From assembly GCF_046591575.1 (NCBI RefSeq), contig NZ_JBIQWA010000012.1, positions 12,696 through 76,695 of the forward strand: DNA of 64,000 nt. The letters are read 5' to 3'. Under the pieces are notes generated by a model. That model worked only from the letters and a program-made list of their open reading frames with translations. It did no database searches and was not told the DNA's origin. Below, piece after piece: positions 58,747-64,000 of this stretch; the first letter of the stretch is position 1; every line of letters begins with the position of its first letter. Source of the stretch: Marivita sp046591575. Lineage in GTDB: Bacteria; Pseudomonadota; Alphaproteobacteria; Rhodobacterales; Rhodobacteraceae. The translations under genes and the position numbers were made by a program.

Positions 58747-60216
58747 ATGCGTAGTTCCCGAATTCTTGAAAAAGCAGAGGCTGACCTTCTGGTCTATTTG
58801 CTTTCCCTGACTGGGCAACCAAGGACCGTTAAGTCCTCATTGCAAAGACTTTGCGAACTTCTCGAGCAAAGCGTCGTAATTCGAGAACCCACCAGATTTC
58901 GCAGCACTGTCTTAGGCCTACTTTGGCATGACGATGTCTTAGTGCGCAGGTGGGCAAGCAAAGCGATAACGCTACTTGGCCTGGGAACGGGGACAAGCGT
59001 GAATGTGCTGTACAGGTGCCTTGGTTCTGAGGCCAACTTCGAGAATCGAGCGTGGCTTATTTCAGCCGTCGGAAAGCTAGCAAGTCAGTCCAGCGTAAGG
59101 AATATCTGCGAAGCCGCGGGAATCGACTACTTAAAGGAGTACGAGCTGGCAGCCAGACTCTTCAGCGATCAAAGGTTTGAGAGCCTTGGAAGCAAGTTTA
59201 TCGATATTGAGACCGATACAAACCACGCGCTCTTGTGGCTTTCGCTTTCTGAGGGCTACGAAAAGGCACCGGAAAATATAACTCACGCAAGTTTTGAGAA
59301 TGTAGAAGTGGTTAGACAACTTAATGCACATCATGACCCAAAAGTTGCTGAGTACTCGGTCTGGTCGCTTTGGCAGCACCCCGATAGAACCGCCAAGGAT
59401 CTGTTCATCGAAGAGCAAAAGTATTCTGAGCAACCGGAAGGAGTTCGGCGCTGGATATACCGTCTTCACGCTAAGAGTCCCCTAGAACTTCTGAAACGTA
59501 CTGATTTTCTTCAGTCGTTTTACCAGGATTCCTCCAGAAATGCGCGAGAGGGACTGGCATTAGGTTTGAGAGGAGTTCAAGTCTGGACGGCGCAAAACGA
59601 CATGGTCAAGTGGTTTACCAATGAGGAAGATGAAGTGATCTCGCATCTTCTTTATGAACACATGGCCCGGAATTGCGAAGGTGAAGAACGGTTTGAGGCT
59701 CTGGTGGTTTCAAAGTACAAAGAAGAGGCAAGTGATGGACCGTTTCGAAACCGGATGCTGGCTGCTGCATCTGGTACGCCGCTACTAAACAAGCTGCGTA
59801 TTATTGACTTAGACGATAGCGCTTCCAAGTTAAGGTCCGACTTGGGAGAACCCACGAAGCAATTATTCTCAACTGGAGGAAGTCCCAAAATGGTAAATGT
59901 TTATGGCAACGTCGGCAACCTATCGCTCGGCGATCAGAAGATTAAGGCCGAAAAACTGGTGCAGGAGTTTTCCACATCTGGAATATCTGGTGAAACAATC
60001 GCAGAAATCCTCAGTGTAGCTGGCGAAAACCTCGACAAAACCGAGAGCGAAAGCCTCGCGAACGAGATGAACCAACTTGCGGAAAACTCAAATCAAGAGA
60101 CCGCTGCCTCACTAAAAGACAGGCTGACCAAATTGGCCGGAACAGTCACAGCAGGAAGCAAGGCTGCTGCTGCAATTGACAAGTTCTTGGAGGTAGTGAA
60201 CGGGATCGCAGGATAG
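58747..60216 (+). CDS. HEAT-like helical scaffold protein with a beta-rich C-terminal tag
   Basis: A 489-residue protein. Residues about 5-330 are a series of helical hairpins (VLGLLWHDDVLVRRWASKAI, TLLGLGTGTSV, AWLISAVGKLASQSSVRNIC) that look like HEAT/armadillo repeats. Residues about 375-400 contain KMVNVYGNVGNLSLGDQKIK, a short glycine/asparagine repeat of the GNxxGN type that ends many conflict-system proteins. The C-terminus is a helical bundle (ENLDKTESESLANEMNQLAE). No catalytic motif is visible. Start ATG at 58747 is 5 bases after the HARE-HTH gene. A scaffold or sensor role is inferred. Confidence 0.7.
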   Translation: MRSSRILEKAEADLLVYLLSLTGQPRTVKSSLQRLCELLEQSVVIREPTRFRSTVLGLLWHDDVLVRRWASKAITLLGLGTGTSVNVLYRCLGSEANFENRAWLISAVGKLASQSSVRNICEAAGIDYLKEYELAARLFSDQRFESLGSKFIDIETDTNHALLWLSLSEGYEKAPENITHASFENVEVVRQLNAHHDPKVAEYSVWSLWQHPDRTAKDLFIEEQKYSEQPEGVRRWIYRLHAKSPLELLKRTDFLQSFYQDSSRNAREGLALGLRGVQVWTAQNDMVKWFTNEEDEVISHLLYEHMARNCEGEERFEALVVSKYKEEASDGPFRNRMLAAASGTPLLNKLRIIDLDDSASKLRSDLGEPTKQLFSTGGSPKMVNVYGNVGNLSLGDQKIKAEKLVQEFSTSGISGETIAEILSVAGENLDKTESESLANEMNQLAENSNQETAASLKDRLTKLAGTVTAGSKAAAAIDKFLEVVNGIAG

Positions 60217-60779
60217 TGTCAAAAGCGTGCTGCAAGATTTATTTGTCGGGAAGCATACGCAAAGGGGAGGAAGACGCACGATCTGATGACTATTTTTGGA
60301 CAGACACAGATGTTGAAACACTGACCAGAAACGTTGACGCAGACGTTGAGATTCTAAATCCTGCCTTGACCAGGATAGATCGGCGCGACACCAGACTAAA
60401 TTTTGGCTGCGACCTTTTTCTTGTTTCTATCAGTGACTTGATCATTGTTGACCTTCGGCGCAAGAAAGGAATCGGCGTTGGAGCGGAACTGATGCTCGCG
60501 GATCAACTAAAGATCCCAACATTTGGCATTTTAGGTCGATCTTCAGAATATCAACGAGACGTTCTCACTAACCTCTCTGGTCAAGACATAAGAGACTGGA
60601 CTCACCCGTTCGCGGAGGGGCTATGTGACGAGTTGTTTGAAGGCATCAACGCTGCCTGCGGTAGGCTTAACAAACTCTTAGATGTCAGAGGAGTTTCAAG
60701 CGCATATAGTGAAAAATCTGAAGCCGCTATAAAGTACTTTCGGGACCTATCTCCCGAGATTGTGGAGCAATATGAGTAG
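60216..60779 (+). CDS. Nucleoside 2-deoxyribosyltransferase-like protein
   Basis: A 187-residue protein with the NDT-like fold: IYLSGSIRKG near the N-terminus, VEILNPALTRID, then LFLVSISDLIIVDLRRKKG and GIGVGAELMLADQLKIPTFG. Glu91 in GVGAELMLA is placed as the catalytic Glu of nucleoside 2-deoxyribosyltransferases. Family members exchange or hydrolyse the base of nucleosides or nucleotides. The start is GTG at 60216, overlapping the previous stop by 1 base. It is the third gene of the operon, before a methyltransferase and a kinase. A nucleotide substrate is likely; its identity is unknown. Confidence 0.8.
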   Translation: MSKACCKIYLSGSIRKGEEDARSDDYFWTDTDVETLTRNVDADVEILNPALTRIDRRDTRLNFGCDLFLVSISDLIIVDLRRKKGIGVGAELMLADQLKIPTFGILGRSSEYQRDVLTNLSGQDIRDWTHPFAEGLCDELFEGINAACGRLNKLLDVRGVSSAYSEKSEAAIKYFRDLSPEIVEQYE

Positions 60780-61500
60780 CGGCGGGATTAGTAAGATTGA
60801 CTTGGGTTGCGGGATTTCTCTTCTACAAGATGAAGCTGAGGTTGGCTCAGAAAGGACGTTTGTCTTCTTGGACAGACTTCTGCTGCCGTGTAGCCTCCCC
60901 GATCTATCAGTTGAACAAATCAAAGTAATAAACAGATATCGCGAAAGCATTATGGCGCATGATGAACTTGGAGATCGTGCGTTGAGTTCCAGAAAGATGT
61001 TTCGTCTGTTCATGGAAGCACTTGAGCCAGACCGGGTACTAGAGATCGGGGGAGGAAAGTTCCCTGTTTATTTCGAAGAGCGCGCAACTTCCTATTGTGG
61101 CGTTGATGTCGATGACGAAGCAATAAGTACGATGCATAGTTTAGGACTTATCGCACATGAGCCGTCGTCATTCGTTCGATTGAGCGGCAGCAAATATGCG
61201 TCGACTTTTGACATGGTCTTTGGGTCGTTCTCCTTTCATTTCAACTTGGACGAAACCTTTCTGCAAGCAGTACTTAGATCAATGAATCCGACTAACGGTC
61301 TGATAACATTTAATTTCATATCTCAAGATAGTGTGGACATGCTTGGGAAGCTGTCCTTCTTTTGTGCTAAGGGGCTTAACTTGAGGGTGCTAAAGGCTCC
61401 CAACTTTGCGACGCGCGAGTATTTAGCGATTGTATCTTCGAATACGAAGATATTGCGGCATCCGGTCTTTGACCAAGTCGAACAAGGAACCTTGGAATGA
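60772..61500 (+). CDS. Class I SAM-dependent methyltransferase
   Basis: A 242-residue protein. SAM motif I is VLEIGGGKFPVY (residues 89-100), motif II ends CGVDVDD (Asp112 or Asp114), and motif IV is FDMVFGSFSFHF (146-157), with SMNPTNGLITFNF as the post-motif strand. The lack of NPPY or PC argues against a plain DNA base methylase; a small-molecule, nucleotide or protein substrate is possible. The first 80 residues are a separate helical region. It overlaps the deoxyribosyltransferase gene by 8 bases and the kinase gene by 4. Confidence 0.8.
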   Translation: MSSGGISKIDLGCGISLLQDEAEVGSERTFVFLDRLLLPCSLPDLSVEQIKVINRYRESIMAHDELGDRALSSRKMFRLFMEALEPDRVLEIGGGKFPVYFEERATSYCGVDVDDEAISTMHSLGLIAHEPSSFVRLSGSKYASTFDMVFGSFSFHFNLDETFLQAVLRSMNPTNGLITFNFISQDSVDMLGKLSFFCAKGLNLRVLKAPNFATREYLAIVSSNTKILRHPVFDQVEQGTLE

Positions 61501-62066
61501 AGATTGGCTTTTCCGGTTTCTCTGCAAGCGGAAAAACTTCAGCCGCACATGAACTTGTCGCGAATATTAAGAAAAGATCAGTTACTTGCGCTTTCGTTTC
61601 AGGAGCGGCGAGATCAAGCAGGAAACTTACTTCAGGTGACCTCAGTCTCGACATGCATCTTGAAGTGATTGGCCGACAGCTCGTCAAGGAAACGAGCGTA
61701 TCGAACGGAACAGAGTATGTTGTTTGCGACCGAACCATGCTCGATTACCTGGCTTACGGTGAGTGTCGAGGTTTGTGTGAATCGGAGCACAAAGAGCTGT
61801 TCCTATCGATGAAAGACTTCTGCAAACGCTGGATGCGAACTTACGATGTCATCTTTATCGTGGATGGATCTTTTGGAAACCGGGACTTGGATAATGCCAG
61901 GGTGGCAAACGATGTTGTGGAAAAAGACTTCATGCATAGTTTGAACAGGATGGTAGATGCCTTCGAAATCCGTGATCGGACTGTGCAGGTCACCCCCGCT
62001 GATTTGTCGAGCGAAGCTTGGGCTTGGGTTCAAGGAAGCTTGGACGGATTCGAAAATGCTCCCTGA
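61497..62066 (+). CDS. P-loop nucleoside/nucleotide kinase-like protein
   Basis: A 189-residue P-loop NTPase. Walker A is GFSASGKT (residues 7-14). VVCDRTMLDYLAYGE (76-90) matches the DR-x-x-x-D-x-L-A-Y segment of AAA_28/NadR-type kinases, and FIVDGSFGN follows a strand. The size and motif order suggest phosphorylation of a nucleoside, nucleotide or similar small molecule. It is the last gene of the operon, overlapping the methyltransferase gene by ATGA. Confidence 0.78.
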   Translation: MKIGFSGFSASGKTSAAHELVANIKKRSVTCAFVSGAARSSRKLTSGDLSLDMHLEVIGRQLVKETSVSNGTEYVVCDRTMLDYLAYGECRGLCESEHKELFLSMKDFCKRWMRTYDVIFIVDGSFGNRDLDNARVANDVVEKDFMHSLNRMVDAFEIRDRTVQVTPADLSSEAWAWVQGSLDGFENAP

Positions 62067-62170
62067 ATTAGGTTTGGGGACCAAGAAACGTTCGCCTCTC
62101 TGATGCCAAGCATCAGGTAGGACAATTGCCGGTTATCGATCTCGGGTAGGTACTGATTTTGTATCACAAC

Positions 62171-62197
62171 TTGACACACGTATCATCTAATGATACG
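62171..62197. promoter_or_regulatory. higBA promoter with palindromic operator
   Basis: TTGACA at 62171-62176 is a consensus -35. CGTATCAT (62179-62186), CTA, ATGATACG (62190-62197) is a perfect 8-bp inverted repeat over the -10 position. This is the usual layout for autorepression by the HigA antitoxin. The toxin ATG is 9 bases downstream. Confidence 0.7.
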
Positions 62198-62205
62198 CAT
62201 CATTC

Positions 62206-62487
62206 ATGATCCAAAGCACCAAGGGCAAACTCGCCGCCAACGCTGTGAAGGGCAAGTACGGCAAAGGCTTCCCGGGTGACTTGGTGAAGCGCACTCGGGC
62301 GATGCTTTCAGCGCTGGATGCTGCGGTGGTTGTTGAGGATTTGCGGTTCCCGCCCGGCAACCACCTGGAAGAACTGAAAGGGGATCGGTCCGGGCAACAC
62401 TCCGTGCGGATCAACGGGCAATGGCGCATCTGTTTTGTCTGGACGCCGAACGGCCCCGCCGATGTCGAGATTGTGGACTACCATTGA
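62206..62487 (+). CDS. higB: HigB-type toxin (RelE/ParE superfamily)
   Basis: A 93-residue protein of the plasmid-maintenance killer group: VVEDLRFPPGNHLEELKGDR, QHSVRINGQWRICFVW and VEIVDYH at the C-terminus. HigB toxins are ribosome-dependent mRNA endonucleases. The toxin-first order and the antitoxin gene 12 bases downstream fit higBA. GC content is higher than that of the five-gene operon to its left, so it may have joined the island separately. Confidence 0.92.
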   Translation: MIQSTKGKLAANAVKGKYGKGFPGDLVKRTRAMLSALDAAVVVEDLRFPPGNHLEELKGDRSGQHSVRINGQWRICFVWTPNGPADVEIVDYH

Positions 62488-62499
62488 GAGGATACGCTG

Positions 62500-62790
62500 A
62501 TGAGCTTGTTTGAAGACCCGATGCACCCCGGTGAAGTCCTGAAAGAGCTTTACCTCGATCCCTTGGAGATGGGGGCCATCGCGTTTGCGCGGCGTCTGGG
62601 CGTGCCTCGGACGCGGATCGAGCGGTTGATCAAGGGGACGACCGGGATCACTCCTGACACGGCGCTGCGCCTTGCCCGTGTGTTCAATACCACCCCGGCC
62701 TACTGGGTAAACTTGCAGACGAACTATGATATGGCACTGGCTACGAGAGAGATTGACGTGTCTGACATTGAACCTCTTGTTGCTGCCTAG
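62500..62790 (+). CDS. higA: HigA-type antitoxin, XRE family
   Basis: A 96-residue protein beginning EDPMHPGEVLKELYLDPLEM, with a helix-turn-helix (FARRLGVPRTRIERLIKGTT) and the family's LARVFNTTPAYWVNLQTNYD. It should bind HigB and repress the shared promoter through the palindrome at 62179-62197. GAGAGGA lies 6 bases before the ATG. Confidence 0.93.
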   Translation: MSLFEDPMHPGEVLKELYLDPLEMGAIAFARRLGVPRTRIERLIKGTTGITPDTALRLARVFNTTPAYWVNLQTNYDMALATREIDVSDIEPLVAA

Positions 62791-62918
62791 CTAAGGTCGG
62801 TTGCGCAAAGGACCAAACCAACCAATTGTGCTGCATGAACCGTGATCAAGAGAGATAGTTCTCACCGAGGCCAGAACCGATAATGTACCGGCTCACAAGC
62901 CTGGAAACAACGCTGTCT

Positions 62919-63116
62919 TTAGTGGCGATGCGCCTCAGTGAAGTGTTCATTTTGCGTAGCCGCTGCATAAGTTTTCCACGCGTATGTGACCGACAGGATC
63001 AGACAGCAACAAGCCACGATCAAGTATCCAGATTTTCCTTTCTTGCAATGCGCGAAGACAAGAAAATAGCCTAGGGACATACCGAACAAAGCGGCAATAT
63101 TAATGAGATTTACCAT
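62919..63116 (-). CDS. Small two-span membrane protein, unknown
   Basis: A 65-residue protein, MVNLINIAALFGMSLGYFLV then FAHCKKGKSG, a second hydrophobic segment (YLIVACCCLILSVTYAW) and a charged His-rich tail. A perfect GGAGGA site lies 6 bases before the ATG at 63116, which is the best argument that it is a gene; the frame extends 20 codons further without such a site. It is divergent from the disrupted gene at 63243. Function unknown. Confidence 0.6.
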   Translation of the reverse strand: MVNLINIAALFGMSLGYFLVFAHCKKGKSGYLIVACCCLILSVTYAWKTYAAATQNEHFTEAHRH

Positions 63117-63242
63117 TCTGACTCCTCCGATGTGAGAATCAGAAATCCGAAATTCTGTGCTACCTTCGCAAAGCATCGGCAGAAATGTCGCATGACAATC
63201 GTTGCGACATCAGATGCGACATTGGGCGAATTTGGAGTGATT

Positions 63243-63860
63243 ATGACCAGTAAAAGAGAAGTCAGGCCGACAATACGGGGCACGTTCGGACAAATGCTGA
63301 AGTATTTGATCGAAAATGACATCCACCCAACGGTCAGTGATGAACGCGATCCATGGACGCAAGATAGACTTGCTTCACGTCTAGGCCTCAAAGATAGGGC
63401 TCAAATTGGCCGGTAGGTTGGTGACAAACTGCTGCCGCCAAAGAATAGATTCGACCAATTGGTCGAGCTATTTTTCGGGAAGCCTGATCAGCACCCCCAT
63501 GAGCTCAGAGAGCTATTTGTGAAAAAATATCGAAGAGCAGAAGAGTCACAGAGACGCTATGGAAATCCGGCGCTGTTTGCTCAATCGAGTACTTTGCTCT
63601 TCTGGAGCGCTTTAGAAGAAGCTTCCAATACCAACTTTGATTTGGACGCCTTCCCAATAAAGGCAAAAGATGTGACTGAGGCTATCTGGCTGCTCGAAAA
63701 CAAGTTGCTGAACTGGGACGGAGGAAGAATTCGCCAAGCAGTGGTAGACGCTCGAGCACTTGTGTTCGACGCTAAGTATGGCGACCTGCAGAAGGACGAT
63801 GATGAACGCCATAGCCTTGGTATCGATGCATGGACCGAAGAGTTTGAAACGCTACTCACC
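63243..63860 (+). pseudogene. HTH-headed effector-like gene, broken by an amber codon and an IS66 insertion
   Basis: From the ATG at 63243 (GGAG upstream) the frame reads TSKREVRPTIRGTFGQMLKY, WTQDRLASRLGLKDRAQIGR, then TAG at 63414-63416, then in the same frame VGDKLLPPKNRFDQLVELFF onward to 63860. The stop replaces the Trp expected after QIGR (TGG to TAG). The HTH followed by LFFGKPDQHPHELRELFVKK is like the N-terminus of XRE-headed STAND/NLR-type or tetratricopeptide effectors. The frame is cut by the end of an IS66-family element at 63861. Non-functional unless the amber is suppressed. Confidence 0.75.
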
Positions 63861-64000
63861 GTAAGCGGTGCGCCGGTCACACGGGCTTGGGATAGTTCCA
63901 GGGAAGCAACTTGTTGATGTCGTTTTGTTTGTGTCCGCCAGCGATGGCTGTCAGGACAGTGGACAGATAGCCATGGGGCTCGATCCCGTTGAGTTTACAG
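63861..64000. mobile_element. IS66-family insertion sequence, one end (continues past the window)
   Basis: GTAAGCGGTGCGCCGGTCAC at 63861 matches the GTAAGCG terminus typical of IS66-family inverted repeats, and the frame immediately inside it encodes the C-terminus of an IS66 transposase reading toward this end. The element interrupts the HTH-headed gene; the 8-bp target copy would be TACTCACC (63853-63860) if the duplication is canonical. Confidence 0.8.
63877..64000 (-). CDS. tnpC: IS66-family transposase, C-terminus only
   Basis: On the minus strand the open frame runs into the window edge and ends with a TGA at 63879-63877. The visible 40 codons read CKLNGIEPHGYLSTVLTAIA, GGHKQNDINKLLPWNYPKPV. 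The KLNG(I/V)(E/D)P start and LLPWN(Y/W) end are the diagnostic C-terminal element of IS66 TnpC transposases. It lies directly inside the terminal repeat. The N-terminal part and the tnpA/tnpB companions are outside the window. Confidence 0.88.
   Translation of the reverse strand, partial: CKLNGIEPHGYLSTVLTAIAGGHKQNDINKLLPWNYPKPV

Noticed and set aside
63132..63416. Separate 94-residue protein ending at the amber codon, and a second gene from 63459
   Set aside because: The two frames are the same frame, separated only by TAG and 14 sense codons that continue the fold, so they are treated as one broken gene.
1..64000. CRISPR array or cas genes
   Set aside because: No regularly spaced direct repeats and no Cas-like proteins were seen on either strand.

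Overview
The window looks like chromosome of a marine alphaproteobacterium of the Rhodobacteraceae (Roseobacter group). Reasons: a sigma-E/ChrR pair very close to that of Rhodobacter sphaeroides, homodimeric pyruvate dehydrogenase with a lipoyl domain fused to E3, methylamine/betaine demethylation genes, the family's typical flagellar genes, and GC-rich intergenic hairpins preceded by the 'TTTGG..CCAAATA' style repeat common in this family. Identification is from recalled family features, not from a search.

Layout. 1-5500: a singlet-oxygen-type stress locus, with rpoE-chrR on the plus strand and a divergent, translationally coupled minus-strand operon (FAD oxidoreductase, DUF1365, MFS, DUF3833). 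The intergenic region has two back-to-back sigma-E-like promoters. 5613-11390: PDH complex operon aceE-aceF-lpdA (minus), then D-lactate dehydrogenase, exonuclease III, a LysR regulator, a DUF4399 protein, a PfpI protein, a FadH-type dienoyl-CoA reductase and a TIGR03862-like flavoprotein. 20075-24174: an HNH protein, a truncated MFS relic next to a 60-bp palindrome, an OmpA-family protein with a coiled-coil partner, and ubiA. 24187-31333: rsmE, a small membrane protein, gshA, a gamma-glutamyltransferase, a partner-switch pair (STAS plus RsbW-like kinase), thiolase and a GAF protein. 31370-38621: a methylated-amine (probably glycine betaine) catabolic locus. It has a XRE-cupin regulator with two operator-like palindromes, a LysE exporter, and two FAD/GcvT dehydrogenases flanking a betaine-homocysteine methyltransferase-like gene. 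38693-49951: ordinary core genes (RluA, ALDH, peroxiredoxin, OmpA, peroxidase-like, GNAT, CinA-N, SfsA, Map, HisC, TyrA, extensin-like). 49953-54753: flagellar genes fliP, fliN, fliH, fliF (minus) and fliL, an unknown, motE (plus).

At 54784 the chromosome changes character. A 3' fragment of a tRNA-Arg(CCU) gene directly abuts a tyrosine integrase with two excisionase-like genes, a divergent XRE repressor and then lower-GC cargo. This is the distal end of a tRNA-integrated island; the other end lies beyond the window. The cargo has three parts: (1) a tight five-gene operon, 57800-62066, encoding a HARE-HTH protein, a HEAT-like helical scaffold, a nucleoside 2-deoxyribosyltransferase-like enzyme, a SAM methyltransferase and a P-loop nucleotide/nucleoside kinase-like protein; (2) a higBA toxin-antitoxin pair with a palindromic operator; (3) a putative HTH-headed effector gene killed by an amber codon and an IS66-family insertion. 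The five-gene operon matches no system I can name. It is the best candidate here for an undescribed, probably anti-phage or nucleotide-modifying, system.
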